From DASRJW01 sp964567755 (GTDB taxonomy: Bacteria; Krumholzibacteriota; Krumholzibacteriia; G020349025), in contig CAZMNW010000017.1 in assembly GCA_964567755.1 (NCBI GenBank), forward strand, positions 12,854-76,853: DNA of 64,000 nt, in the 5' to 3' direction. Both the position numbers and the translations under genes were made by a program. The notes beneath the pieces are model-generated. The model worked only from the letters and a program-made list of their open reading frames with translations, ran no database searches and was not told where the DNA came from. Positions 7,396 through 17,069 of this stretch are shown piece after piece. Within the stretch, counting starts at the first letter, position 1; each line of letters opens with the position of its first letter.

Positions 7396-10077
7396 TTACT
7401 TCGCTGGCAGCAAGGCCGGCCAGTGGAGGACGACGGCGAACGGGACGGTGGAGCTGTTCTCGATCGGTGTGACGATGAGGAAGCGTTGACCATCGGCACT
7501 GACGTCGAAGCTGCGGATGCCGCTCGACACGACGAACAGCTGGCGGGGCGCGCTCACTTCGGTGCCTTGGGTCAGGTTCACGTCCACGGCCATGATGGCA
7601 CCCGCACGGGTGTGATAGAAAATCTCGCGCCCATCGCGCCGCCAGCGCGGATGCAATCCGCCCGCGGTCGACACTTGCAGACGACTGCCGGAATCGTCCA
7701 GTCCCCGCAGGTAGATCTCCGGCGTTCCCGATTCCTCCGAGCAGACCGCGATCCAGCGGCCATCCGGGGACAGCTTGGCGCCGAGAGCTTGCCCCAAGAC
7801 GCCCCCAAGATCGCGCGGTGGACTGGAGCCATCCAACGCGAGCAGCGAGAGACCAGTGTCCGCCTCGCGCGCCACTAGCAGGGTCCGTCCATCCGGGGAA
7901 GTGTCCAGTGGTTCGGCTTGGAAATTTCCAGCGATCTGACGCTCGGCCTCGATTCCCAGCGCGTTCTTCGCGTACAACAGCCACGCGCCACTGCGGCTCG
8001 CGCTGAAGAGAATCTGTTTTCCATCTCTGGACCAGATTGGAGTCGACTCGGCTCCCGGAATGAGTGTCAGGCGCGAGACCACGCGACGCCGCAGATCCAC
8101 GAGCAAGAGGTCCTCGTTCCGACCATCGGCATCGAGCTTCTCGAGAACCACGCGTGCTCCATCGGGTGACATTTCCACATCCTCGATGCTCATCGGCTCG
8201 GTCACGCGTTCTTGACGGTTCCCGGCGCGGTCGAACCACAACGCCTCGAGGAGGGGGCTCGCGCTGCGATACACGAGCGTGCCAGTATCCGATGCAGTGA
8301 ACTCATAGTAGTGGCCGAACCGAGTTCCCAATTCTCGGGCCAGGGCCACGGGCTCGCCGATCCATTCGAATTTCCGCGTGTCGATCCGGTGCGCGAGCAA
8401 CGTTGCCGACTTGCCGTAGAGAACCAAGTCCGGCGCCACGAACTTCAAGTTCGAGATCACGCTGCCGAGATCTTTGACCTCGTGCGAGTCGAGCGACCCC
8501 AACACGAGCCGATGTGCCTCCTCGGTGGCCGCATCGGCAAGGAAGACGAAGTGCTGGCCATCCGGGAGAAAGCTCGGCCAGATGTGCCCCTGCGACGGTG
8601 CCGCGACCTCGGTCGCACTCTCGGGAGCTCCCCCCATGGCGGAAACGCGCGAGAGTGGCAGCATGCCTCCATGCGCGAAGAGAATCACGCCCGACTCGTT
8701 CCAGCTGGCGCCGAACGGCGCTCCGGATGCGGCGCAAAGCGTTTGAGGCGGCCCACCGGCGATGTCGATCTTCTTCAGCTTGCCGTCGGCGAAGAATCCG
8801 AGAAAGCGCCCGTCAGGCGACCAGAACGGCATCGATGCGTCCTCGGTGCCTGGCATTGGTTGCGCGGCCGGTTGATCGAGCCCGCGCACCCAGAGGACGT
8901 TCGTCTGCTCGCGACCGGGGGCGACGAAAGCCAGACGCGCGCCGTCAGCCGATAGGGCCGGATGCTCGAAGCGCCCACCGGGGGGATCCGATACATGACG
9001 AAGAGCGAGGTGCATGGGTCGCGATTCCTGCGATGCCGGTTGCGAGCGCAACAACAGAGCGGCCGCGAGCCCGATCGCTGCGACGGCGAGCAACATCGTC
9101 GCCGCCATCCAGCGGCTCACCTGTCGTCGAACGTTGGCATCCGCCACCGCGCCGGCTGCTCCCGTCATGACAGCGGACGTTGCGGCGACCGAGCCGCTGA
9201 GCGCGGCGTTCCCTTCCTGCAGCCACCGGAGCTGTAACCCAACATCGTGCACGCTCTGGAAGCGCTGTTCCGGATCCTTGGCGAGGCAGGTACGAATGAG
9301 TCGATCGAGTCCCGGCGGTGCGAGCGGTTGCAGATCCAAGAGCGGTGGCGGTTGTGTGGTCATGATCGCGGCGATCAGGCTCGCTTGGCTCTCGCCGTTG
9401 AACGCCTTCCTTCCTGTCGCCATCTCGTAGAGAACGAGACCGAGGGCGAAGGTGTCCGTGCGCGCGTCCGTGTGCTTGCCCTCGAGCTGCTCCGGCGCCA
9501 TGTAGTGCAGCGTGCCGAGGATCGTGCCCTCGGCCGTGAGCGAGTGCTGGGCGACCTCGGTGGCGAGCACCGTTACGCCGGACTGCGGGGCGATAGCCGC
9601 ATCCACCAGCTTGGCGAGACCGAAGTCGAGGAGCTTGACTCCGTTCGCCGTCAACATGATGTTGCCCGGCTTGAGATCCCGGTGCACGATGTTCGTCCGG
9701 TGCGCGCGCTCCAGCGCATCCGCGATCTGGATCCCGAATTGCAGCACTTGGTCGGGCGGAAGCGGCTGCCTCTGCAGACGCTGGGCCAGCGTTTCGCCCT
9801 CGAGGAACTCCATCACGAGATAATGAACGCCGTCTTGAAGTCCTACGTCGTACAACGCGCAGATGTGCGGGTGAGAGAGACTCGAGATCGTGCGGGCCTC
9901 GCGTTCGAAACGTTCCCGTACTTCCGGTCGCGCCGATATTTCTGCCGGCAGGACTTTCACCGCGACGGTGCGATCGAGGCGCGTGTCCCGGGCGCGGTAG
10001 ACCTCGCCCATCCCACCGGCGCCGAGTGGGGCCTCGATCCGGTACGGCCCCAGCTGGGTGCCCGGTTGCAGTGGCAT
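7396..10077 (-). CDS. Transmembrane Ser/Thr protein kinase with C-terminal PD40/TolB propeller
   Basis: 893-residue PknB-type sensor kinase. Kinase domain residues 12-300: glycine loop GAGGMGEVY (19-27), catalytic lysine K41, HRDLKPGN (132-139), DFG (151-153) and the MAPE activation-segment end. One membrane helix follows at about 325-348, then about 530 residues with repeated SPDGR..AF-type blades, the PD40/WD40-like beta-propeller expected on the far side of the membrane. All catalytic residues are present. ATG 10077 (GGAG four nt upstream) begins right at the kinase; the frame extends 16 codons further without merit. A second protein of the same layout is at 27425. Substrate and signal unknown. 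Confidence 0.9.
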   Translation of the reverse strand: MPLQPGTQLGPYRIEAPLGAGGMGEVYRARDTRLDRTVAVKVLPAEISARPEVRERFEREARTISSLSHPHICALYDVGLQDGVHYLVMEFLEGETLAQRLQRQPLPPDQVLQFGIQIADALERAHRTNIVHRDLKPGNIMLTANGVKLLDFGLAKLVDAAIAPQSGVTVLATEVAQHSLTAEGTILGTLHYMAPEQLEGKHTDARTDTFALGLVLYEMATGRKAFNGESQASLIAAIMTTQPPPLLDLQPLAPPGLDRLIRTCLAKDPEQRFQSVHDVGLQLRWLQEGNAALSGSVAATSAVMTGAAGAVADANVRRQVSRWMAATMLLAVAAIGLAAALLLRSQPASQESRPMHLALRHVSDPPGGRFEHPALSADGARLAFVAPGREQTNVLWVRGLDQPAAQPMPGTEDASMPFWSPDGRFLGFFADGKLKKIDIAGGPPQTLCAASGAPFGASWNESGVILFAHGGMLPLSRVSAMGGAPESATEVAAPSQGHIWPSFLPDGQHFVFLADAATEEAHRLVLGSLDSHEVKDLGSVISNLKFVAPDLVLYGKSATLLAHRIDTRKFEWIGEPVALARELGTRFGHYYEFTASDTGTLVYRSASPLLEALWFDRAGNRQERVTEPMSIEDVEMSPDGARVVLEKLDADGRNEDLLLVDLRRRVVSRLTLIPGAESTPIWSRDGKQILFSASRSGAWLLYAKNALGIEAERQIAGNFQAEPLDTSPDGRTLLVAREADTGLSLLALDGSSPPRDLGGVLGQALGAKLSPDGRWIAVCSEESGTPEIYLRGLDDSGSRLQVSTAGGLHPRWRRDGREIFYHTRAGAIMAVDVNLTQGTEVSAPRQLFVVSSGIRSFDVSADGQRFLIVTPIENSSTVPFAVVLHWPALLPAK

Positions 10078-10214
10078 GAGGCTCCGTTCAGAGTTTGCGG
10101 ATGCACTTGGCCGCGGGCGCCCCACTCCGGCTGTTGCATCGTATCATGCGCTCAGTGTCGCCACGACACTTGTGGCAGTCACGCCGTAAGGATGTGGAGC
10201 GGAGGCGGCCGCCA

Positions 10215-11165
10215 TCACGGAACTCCGCCCTTTTTCCGGTGATAGTGCAAATCGTAGGTCACGGTCCAGGTCGAGCCGCCGTCGATCGATTGTTCGCCCA
10301 GCTGGCGCACGTGGTCCGGGGCGAGCGGCGTGAGGCTCATGCGGTGATGCTCGAGTGCACCCTTCTTGTTGCGGACTTCGCGCTGGAAGCGCATCGCGCC
10401 GTCCACGATCTCGCCGGTGTACTCGTGGACATCTCCCTTGTCGTCCACCCAGGTCTGCTTCCACTTGCCGCCTGTGGGATCGATGAAGTTGAAGCTCTTG
10501 CCGCTCATCCCGCCAAACCCGGTCCAGTTCTCGAAGATCACGCAGGTTCCGAGGATGGACTCCACGTGGCTCTGTCCGGCCGGGGACCCTTCTGGGGTCT
10601 TCACGTCCCAGTCGCCCATCCAGAATTCCATGAACCGGTAGCGATCGTCGTAGGTGTAGGGTCGGGCGTTTCGATCAACCGCTTCGCGGAGTGCCGGCCA
10701 CCGCGGATGCGTGTGCAGCGCCGCGAGGTCGGTGTCGGCTTCGAGCTGCTCGGTCTGGCTGTATCCGGCCTCTGCTGTCTTGGCGAGCCACTCGATGGCG
10801 CGGTCCGGCTGCTTGGTGCGGACGAGCGCGCAGGCCAGGTTGTACATCGTCGCCTGATTGTGACCGATTGTTTCGGCTTTCTCGAGCGCGGGCACGGCGG
10901 CCTTGGCATCTCCAGCTTGTAGGAGTGAGGACCCGTAGCGGTGCCAGAGTCGACCGTTCTCGGGCGCTGCCTTGGCGAGTGGCGCGTAGGCCTTGGCCGC
11001 GTCGGCCCAGGAACCGGCACCATAGAGACTGTCGGCGCGGGCCACCGATGCCGCGTCAGAGATCTGGGCTGCCGTCGTGGCGACCCAGAAGCCGATGGAA
11101 CACGCGAGCAGGAGAAAGCCCCATGAAAACGCGAAAGCACGGTGCAATCGGGAATTTCGCAGCAT
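10215..11165 (-). CDS. Exported TPR protein with DUF1579-like C-terminal domain
   Basis: 316 residues. A signal peptide or N-terminal anchor (about 12-33, FLLLACSIGFWVATTAAQ) is followed by TPR-like helices (about 38-150, DSLYGAGSWADAAKAYAPLA and relatives) and, from about 170, a beta-rich domain starting FMEFWMGDWDV with the ILGTCVIFENWTGFGG segment. That pattern belongs to a widespread lipocalin-like family close to DUF1579 whose biochemical role is not established. GAGAGGA lies about nine nt before the ATG. It ends about 140 nt before the kinase gene on the same strand. Confidence 0.7.
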   Translation of the reverse strand: MLRNSRLHRAFAFSWGFLLLACSIGFWVATTAAQISDAASVARADSLYGAGSWADAAKAYAPLAKAAPENGRLWHRYGSSLLQAGDAKAAVPALEKAETIGHNQATMYNLACALVRTKQPDRAIEWLAKTAEAGYSQTEQLEADTDLAALHTHPRWPALREAVDRNARPYTYDDRYRFMEFWMGDWDVKTPEGSPAGQSHVESILGTCVIFENWTGFGGMSGKSFNFIDPTGGKWKQTWVDDKGDVHEYTGEIVDGAMRFQREVRNKKGALEHHRMSLTPLAPDHVRQLGEQSIDGGSTWTVTYDLHYHRKKGGVP

Positions 11166-11297
11166 GGATCGTAGTCCTCTCCTGGCGCAGGACCTGAAGA
11201 AGATAACCGACGCCGGGCTACCGGCATCACTCCCGTGGTGTCAGCAAGACATCGACCGAACTGGTTCCAGAACTCCTCGAACTAGCAGCTAGCCTGC

Positions 11298-11660
11298 TCA
11301 CCACGAGACGAGGACGTTGAATCCACCGTAGCACATGCGCTTCATGTCGAAAGGCATCGCCTTTTGCATGTCAGGGTTGTTCATGCGTGGGTCCTTCATG
11401 ACTTTCGCGTTGACGCGATCGCGATGCGCACGCGACTTGTACACGATCCAGGAGAAGATCACGGTCTCGTTGGGCTTGAGATTCAGCTGTAGCGGAAACG
11501 TCTTCCCCCACTTCACCTTCAGATCGTCGCCGACGCATTCGTAGTACTCGAGCGCGCCGCACTCGCGCCAGATCTTTGCCCCCAGTTTCGCCATGCGGCG
11601 GTAGGTTTCCAGATTCTTCTTCGGCAGCGGAATGACATAACCATCGACATAGCGGGCCAT
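11298..11660 (-). CDS. DUF1428 family protein
   Basis: 120-residue cytoplasmic protein of the DUF1428 (YbaA-like) family, a dimeric alpha-beta ferredoxin-like fold. Family hallmarks are YVDGYVIPLPKKNLETYR at the N-terminus, WRECGALEYYECVGDD, and the KVMKDPRM segment. GGGAGA stands six nt before the ATG. Function in the family is unknown. It is the distal member of a minus-strand group but is separated from the next gene by 132 nt. Confidence 0.85.
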   Translation of the reverse strand: MARYVDGYVIPLPKKNLETYRRMAKLGAKIWRECGALEYYECVGDDLKVKWGKTFPLQLNLKPNETVIFSWIVYKSRAHRDRVNAKVMKDPRMNNPDMQKAMPFDMKRMCYGGFNVLVSW

Positions 11661-12034
11661 GTGAGATCTCCCTTCAACGATTCTTCGAGCCCGAGACGAT
11701 CAGCGCTTCGTGCACCGCTGCGAATGCGGCGCAGATACTCTATCAGATGATCAATCGCGCGTTGCACGGCATCGGGCGCTCACGAAGGCGCCGACGGCAC
11801 CGACCGTCCGTCCCAGGGTCAGGCGATCCACACTCAAGCAAGCACCGAAACCCGTGCGCCGGCCACTGCGAGATCGCATTCGGCGCGGGCCCGGGACGGG
11901 TCGCACGAGCTTCGAGGAGAGCAAGCCGCGAAAGCCGTGGAGCTCGGCAAATGCAACGGTAGATGATAGCCATGCCATTGCGGAGCGGGTACTCTGCGGC
12001 TTGGTTACCGGCATCAACAGGGAGAGTCGAAGCG
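11661..12034. other. Divergent intergenic region, no gene seen
   Basis: About 370 nt between two divergently transcribed genes. No open frame here looks like a protein family and I saw no strong promoter hexamers or hairpin. It presumably holds the promoters of the DUF1428 and M3 peptidase genes. Confidence 0.4.
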
Positions 12035-14047
12035 ATGGGGCAGAGGCGGATGGGCTCGATGCGGATGACGGAACAGGCGGCGGGAGCGGGGGCGGCGCAG
12101 GAGGAGGCGCGGCAGGCGGGTGATGCGGCGGCCAAGGCCGAAGCCGAGGCGCTCGCGGGGCGTGTCCGGCAGAGCTTGGATCGCGCCCAAGCGGCGCTCG
12201 ATGATCTGCTCGCGGTTCGCGAGGCTCGGACGATCGACAACAGCCTCGTGCTCTACGATCGGATTCTCGTGCACGTCGATGCGGCCGGGCTCGAGCCGGG
12301 GCTGTTCGAGCGCGTGCACCCGGCTGCGGAGGTGCGCCAGGCGGCCGAAGAGGCGACGCGCGAGGTGGACAAGTTCGCGACGGCGCTGTCGCTAAACCGG
12401 GGCGTTTTCGAGGCATTGCAGGCACTCGATGCGAGCACAGCTGATGCGGCGACGCAACACCTGCTGGCGCACGCGCTGCGTGACTATCGTCGCGCCGGCG
12501 TGGATCGGGACGAGGCGACGCGCAAGCGCGTGCAGGAGCTACACGAGGAGCTCACGATCATCGCGCAGGAGTTCGAGCGCAACATCCAGTCGGACACGCG
12601 GTCGATCCGTGTCGAACCGGCGGCGCTCGAGGGTCTGCCCGAGGATTACGTGCGCGGGCACGCGCTCGGCGGCGACGGGCTCGTCACGATCACGACCGAC
12701 TATCCCGATTACGTGCCGTTCATGACGTATTCGCGCCGGGAGAGCGCGCGGCGCGAGCTGTATTGCGAGTTCCGTCGCCGCGGGCACCCCAAGAACCTCG
12801 ATGTCCTCGACCGCATGCTGGCGCGGCGTGACGAGCTGGCGACTCTCCTCGGCTACGCGAGCTGGGCGCACTATGCGACCGAGGACAAGATGATCGGCAG
12901 CGAGGTGGCGGCGCGGAATTTCATCGACCGCATCGCGAGCATTTCGTCCCTGCGCGCAGAGCGCGACTACGAGGCCCTGCTCGCGGCCAAGCGCCGCGAC
13001 GATCCCGGGGCTACGGCCGTCGGCGACTGGGAGAAGGAATACTACGAACGCTGCGTCAAGGCTTCCAACTACGCCTTCGACCCGCAGTCGGTCCGGCCTT
13101 ACCTGGCTTACGAGCGGGTGAAGAAGGGAGTTCTCGACCTGACCGGGCGGCTCTTCGGCATCGAGTACCGGCAGGTCGCCGGCGTCCGCGTTTGGTCAGA
13201 CGAAGTGGAGACGTACGAGGTTTTCCAGGATGGAGAGAAGCTCGGGCGCTTCCATCTCGACATGCACCCACGAGCGGACAAGTACAAGCACGCGGCGCAG
13301 TTCACGTTGGTTCATGGCGTCGAAGGTTTGCAGCTGCCGGAGGCGGCACTCGTCTGCAACTTTCCGCGACCGACGCCCAGCGATCCGGCCCTGCTCGAGC
13401 ACGACGACGTGGAGACGTTTCTGCACGAGTTCGGTCACCTGCTGCACACGATCTTCGCCGGCAGGCAGCGCTGGATCGGCGTGTCCGGAATCTCGACCGA
13501 GTGGGATTTCGTCGAGGCGCCGTCGCAGATGCTGGAAGAATGGGCGCGGGATACTCGCGTTCTCCAAACGTTCGCCGTGCACCATGAGACGGGGGAGAAG
13601 ATCCCCGACGAGCTGGTGGAGCGGCTGCGCCGCGCCAACGAGTTCGGCAAGGGCAGCTTCGTGCGGCAGCAGATGTTCTACGCCGCGCTGTCGCTAGGGC
13701 TCCACGACCGCAGCGCCGCGGGCCTTGACACGACGGCCTTCGTGCGCGACATGCAGCGGCGCTACAGCATGTACGACTACGTGGACGACACGTACTTTCA
13801 CTTGAGCTTCGGGCACCTGGAGGGCTACTCGGCGCTCTACTACACATACATGTGGTCGCTCGTGATCGCGAAGGACCTCTTCAGTCGGTTCGACCGGTCC
13901 GATCTCTTCGATCCGGCCATCGCTGCGGCCTACCGGCAAACCGTACTCGCCCCGGGTGGGTCTGCGCCTGCGGCCCAGCTTATCCAGGGGTTCCTGGGCC
14001 GGCCCTACGGGTTCGAGGCCTACCAGGCCTGGCTGGACAGGGGGTAG
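12035..14047 (+). CDS. M3 family zinc oligopeptidase (thimet oligopeptidase/Dcp type)
   Basis: 670-residue cytoplasmic metallopeptidase that degrades short peptides. The zinc site HEFGH is at residues 464-468, followed by the family third-ligand region TEWDFVEAPSQMLEEW, and the C-terminal substrate-binding segment SLGLHD...YVDDTYFHLSFGHLEGYSA contains the tyrosines and histidine typical of M3. The N-terminal 180 residues form the helical lid. ATG 12035 is preferred because GGGAGAG lies eight nt upstream; the frame opens at 11963. No signal peptide. Immediately upstream of the lower-GC sigma54-regulator cassette but with no sign of being part of it. Confidence 0.92.
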   Translation: MGQRRMGSMRMTEQAAGAGAAQEEARQAGDAAAKAEAEALAGRVRQSLDRAQAALDDLLAVREARTIDNSLVLYDRILVHVDAAGLEPGLFERVHPAAEVRQAAEEATREVDKFATALSLNRGVFEALQALDASTADAATQHLLAHALRDYRRAGVDRDEATRKRVQELHEELTIIAQEFERNIQSDTRSIRVEPAALEGLPEDYVRGHALGGDGLVTITTDYPDYVPFMTYSRRESARRELYCEFRRRGHPKNLDVLDRMLARRDELATLLGYASWAHYATEDKMIGSEVAARNFIDRIASISSLRAERDYEALLAAKRRDDPGATAVGDWEKEYYERCVKASNYAFDPQSVRPYLAYERVKKGVLDLTGRLFGIEYRQVAGVRVWSDEVETYEVFQDGEKLGRFHLDMHPRADKYKHAAQFTLVHGVEGLQLPEAALVCNFPRPTPSDPALLEHDDVETFLHEFGHLLHTIFAGRQRWIGVSGISTEWDFVEAPSQMLEEWARDTRVLQTFAVHHETGEKIPDELVERLRRANEFGKGSFVRQQMFYAALSLGLHDRSAAGLDTTAFVRDMQRRYSMYDYVDDTYFHLSFGHLEGYSALYYTYMWSLVIAKDLFSRFDRSDLFDPAIAAAYRQTVLAPGGSAPAAQLIQGFLGRPYGFEAYQAWLDRG

Positions 14048-14302
14048 GGGCCGAGTTCCGGAATGTCAATACTGCGATCGATCGTTTGGGAATTGTGTCC
14101 CCCTTCTCTACCCCACGGCTGTAGGGTCAGTCAGGGCCGTCCGGGCAGTCCTCGAGCCCATGTGCGGACCGAGCCCTGGCGGAATGACCTTGATCTGCGG
14201 CTCACTGATTGCTAGTGTGAGCCATCCGCCAACGTTCGTTGCACAGTGCAGATCCGGGCGTGCCTGTTGGGTGTGGGTTGGGTTTCGTGGGGGAGGAGTA
14301 CC
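14048..14302. promoter_or_regulatory. Leader region of the secreted-protein/regulator cassette, with a hairpin
   Basis: 255 nt without a gene. At 14199-14205 and 14217-14223 there is a perfect seven-base inverted repeat (GGCTCAC / GTGAGCC) with an 11-nt loop, about 80 nt before the start codon of the small secreted gene. It could be an operator or an RNA hairpin. I searched for a sigma54 -24/-12 element (TGGC-N8-TTGC) and did not find a good one. Confidence 0.4.
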
Positions 14303-14620
14303 ATGAGGCGCATCGCGTTCTTGGCCATTACAGTCGCTCTCATCTTGGGGGTCGCATCGCCATCCATGGCTGTCCGGCCCGCCCGCGAGTGGGACGACCC
14401 ATCCCGTGCGGGCGAGCGTGGCACAGGTGCCAGCGGAGACGATGACGTTCCATCGAAGGAGCAACAAGTGGAACCTTCCTTCCGGCTTGCACCGGAACAG
14501 GTCATCCAGGAGCGAATCCAATCGAGGCAGAGACTTATGAGGTTCCTACAGCATATTCGGTTGGGAATCGTCTCAGCCATTGCGAACTCCAGCAAATCTG
14601 TGCGACAGATCTCTCCTTGA
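14303..14620 (+). CDS. Small secreted protein, possible signalling propeptide
   Basis: 105 residues, not a family I recognise. A clean Sec signal peptide (MRRIAFLAITVALILGVAS, cleavage near SMA-VR at about 23) precedes an acidic, glycine-rich stretch and a basic amphipathic C-terminus (QSRQRLMRFLQHIRLGIVSA). The GGGGGAGGAG at 14289-14298, four nt before the ATG, is one of the strongest ribosome binding sites in the window, so expression looks real. It lies directly upstream of the TPR-sigma54 regulator: the gap is 19 nt if that gene starts at GTG 14640, or a 41-nt overlap if at TTG 14580. Secreted partner and receptor is an attractive but unproven reading. Confidence 0.6.
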   Translation: MRRIAFLAITVALILGVASPSMAVRPAREWDDPSRAGERGTGASGDDDVPSKEQQVEPSFRLAPEQVIQERIQSRQRLMRFLQHIRLGIVSAIANSSKSVRQISP

Positions 14621-14639
14621 AACAAGCAATGGAAGCGCT

Positions 14640-16976
14640 GTGCTGAATGGCGTCGAAAGAATCCGCAGCGCACTTGAGGAGGTCGCGCTACTCCTGAAGG
14701 AGGAGGATGTAACCGCCGCTAGGCGTCGGCTTGAAGAGATCCGTTGTGAACCACTCCAGGGTGATCTCCTCGTGAATGCCGATTTTCTCCACGCGCGAAT
14801 ACTCCTGCTTGAACGCAACTTTGGTCTTATTCGAGCCTGGCTAAGCAGCATGAGCCAGCGAGTCACGAACGAATTCCAGAGAAACGAGATCGAGCTTCTA
14901 AACGCTTACGCGAAGGCGTTGTCCGGACAGGCAAGATGCGGATTTGCGTGTGTAGTGCCGTTGTTGCGTGGATGCAGTCCATTAGAAGATTTTCACGCCA
15001 GGGCTGCACACGTGGCCGGTCTGTGTTTGTATCGAGCAGGGCACTACAAGTGGGCAAGAGCCCAGATGCAGAAGGCGGTTGCTTACTATCGGTTGATGAA
15101 CGATGCGATTGAGTTATCACGCATGCTCAATAGCCTGGCTCTTGTAGAAAAGGGCGCTGCGCAAGTCAATGTAGCACTCGGACACTTCGATGAAGCTTGT
15201 CGAATACTTCCCGACGGCAAATATTTGCGACATCGCCGACGTTTATTGACTAATAGGGGCGTGTGTTTTCTGAGACTAGGCAGGCCGAAGGAGGCTCGAG
15301 TATGTCTCCTTGAAGCCAGAGCTTTGAATGAGAATTGTAAAGATTTGTTTGTCGAGGTTTCTATCAGCAACAACCTTGGTCACGCCTTGCGCATTCATGG
15401 TGACTACGAAGCGGCACGGGACTGTTACCTTGCCGCCCTAGCCGAGGCAAGAAACGCGTCATCGCTGAGACAAGAAGTCTTGTCGCTCGAATTCCTAGGC
15501 GAGTTGTTGCTGGAAACAGGAGATCTGGGAGGGGCTACAGACTATTTGCGACGCGCTTATGAGAAAGCCGCGGCCCTAGCTCCCCACGGTGATCTCATGA
15601 TGGAGGTCTTGCGGCGGCGAGGGGAGCTGCATGCTGCACTCGGAATGCGGGCGGAGGCCGAAGCGGATCTTGAGCGCGCCATTCAGCTTTGCCGGTCTAG
15701 AGGAGAGGAACGCGAGCGCATTCTGGCGACCCGCGCGTTGGTGCTTGTGCGGGGACGTGGCGCCGAATTTGCCGACGGCATGCAACAGGTACTGTCCGAG
15801 TTGAAGGGAATCGAGGATCGGTTCGAGTTCATTCGGACGATTCATGTCGTGCTGAAGCAGGGACATCCAGAACTTCTGCACCATGCGTGGTTCCAGGAAT
15901 CTGTGGCGATTGCCACGTACTACGCCGACGCGATCGATGTTGATTTCTGGAGGGCGAGGCTCCGGGACGTCATTGGCCATTCCAGAGAGATTGTGCGGAG
16001 GAAGCCGTCTCCCGCAGGGTGGCAGGGGGAGATGTTCGTCGAAACTCGCGGCCGGGCGTATGCCAAATGCCTTGAGGCGGTGGGGCTGGCCGCACGCAGT
16101 GATTCCGCTGCCCTGATCGTCGGGGAAACCGGTTCAGGCAAGGAAGTCATTGCGCGGCTGGTACATAATCAGAGCGCGAGGTCGGCTGCGGCTTTGGTGG
16201 CGATCAATTGTGGAGCTCTCCCGGAGAATCTGGTGGAAAGCGAGTTGTTCGGGCATGCTCGCGGTACCTTCACGGGCGCGCACCGTGACAAAGAAGGGCT
16301 TTTCGAGTCAGCGAGTGCTGGAACGGTCCTGCTTGACGAGATTGGCGATTTGCCGACACAAACCCAAGTCAAGCTGCTCCGATTCCTGGATTCAGGGGAG
16401 TTTCGCCGAGTCGGAGAAACGCGAATTCGGCAAGTTGATGTGAGAGTGCTCGCGGCAACGAATCGTGATCTTCGCGCACTCGTTGATTCGGGCCAGTTCC
16501 GCGAAGACTTGTTCTTCCGCCTCAACGTATTCCAAATCGATGTGCCCCCGCTGCGCAATCGAAGAGAAGATATTTTTCCACTGGCGGAATTTTTCATCCG
16601 GCAGGCGAGCAGACCAGGGATGGAGCTTGGATTTTCGCCGGAGGTTGAGAATGTTTTCCTGCACTATGCCTGGCCAGGAAATATCAGAGAACTGAAGAAT
16701 CTCTGCGAATACCTGGCTGTCAAGGTTTGGGGACGTAGCGTTATTGTGATCGAGGACTTGCCGGACTCTTTATCGGAGATCGCCGATGTAACGCCAAGCG
16801 CCAGGTTCGAGCGTGAACGGTGCGACCTCGAGAAGGAACAGGTCATCGATGCACTACGACGAAGTGACGGAAAGATTTTGCACGCGGCCAAGTTGTTGCG
16901 AATGAGTCGCAACACGCTCGCAACGAAGATGAGAGAGTTTGGCGTGAAGCGCGAATCCTTCCGGGCGCTTGACTGA
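14640..16976 (+). CDS. Sigma54-dependent activator with N-terminal TPR sensor domain
   Basis: About 778 residues. The N-terminal 440 residues are helical repeats of TPR type (for example LGRPKEARVCLLEARAL, HGDYEAARDCYLAALAEA, TGDLGGATDYLRRAYEKA). Then a full NtrC-type AAA+ domain: Walker A GETGSGKE (about 495-502), the sigma54-contacting loop as GTFTGA (542-547) instead of GAFTGA, Walker B LLDEIG (about 564), R-finger region FREDLFFRLNVF. The last 45 residues are a Fis-type helix-turn-helix (ILHAAKLLRMSRNTLATKM). There is no receiver domain, so the TPR block probably binds a ligand or partner. GTG 14640 has GGAAG four nt upstream; TTG 14580 is the alternative. Base composition is visibly less GC-rich than its neighbours, hinting at transfer. 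Confidence 0.88.
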   Translation: MLNGVERIRSALEEVALLLKEEDVTAARRRLEEIRCEPLQGDLLVNADFLHARILLLERNFGLIRAWLSSMSQRVTNEFQRNEIELLNAYAKALSGQARCGFACVVPLLRGCSPLEDFHARAAHVAGLCLYRAGHYKWARAQMQKAVAYYRLMNDAIELSRMLNSLALVEKGAAQVNVALGHFDEACRILPDGKYLRHRRRLLTNRGVCFLRLGRPKEARVCLLEARALNENCKDLFVEVSISNNLGHALRIHGDYEAARDCYLAALAEARNASSLRQEVLSLEFLGELLLETGDLGGATDYLRRAYEKAAALAPHGDLMMEVLRRRGELHAALGMRAEAEADLERAIQLCRSRGEERERILATRALVLVRGRGAEFADGMQQVLSELKGIEDRFEFIRTIHVVLKQGHPELLHHAWFQESVAIATYYADAIDVDFWRARLRDVIGHSREIVRRKPSPAGWQGEMFVETRGRAYAKCLEAVGLAARSDSAALIVGETGSGKEVIARLVHNQSARSAAALVAINCGALPENLVESELFGHARGTFTGAHRDKEGLFESASAGTVLLDEIGDLPTQTQVKLLRFLDSGEFRRVGETRIRQVDVRVLAATNRDLRALVDSGQFREDLFFRLNVFQIDVPPLRNRREDIFPLAEFFIRQASRPGMELGFSPEVENVFLHYAWPGNIRELKNLCEYLAVKVWGRSVIVIEDLPDSLSEIADVTPSARFERERCDLEKEQVIDALRRSDGKILHAAKLLRMSRNTLATKMREFGVKRESFRALD

Positions 16977-17069
16977 CTGCATCGCACAGCGACGTTTACG
17001 ACCAATCCTGCCGGTGGCTCCAGGGAACCAATGTTCGCATGATTGTTAGACGCCGCAGTTCGTTGCTGC

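Noticed and set aside
14246..14302. Upstream extension of the small secreted gene
   Set aside because: ATG 14303 has a far better ribosome binding site and begins a clean signal peptide.
14048..14302. Sigma54 promoter for the regulator cassette
   Set aside because: No element with both GG and GC at the required 10-bp spacing was found by eye.
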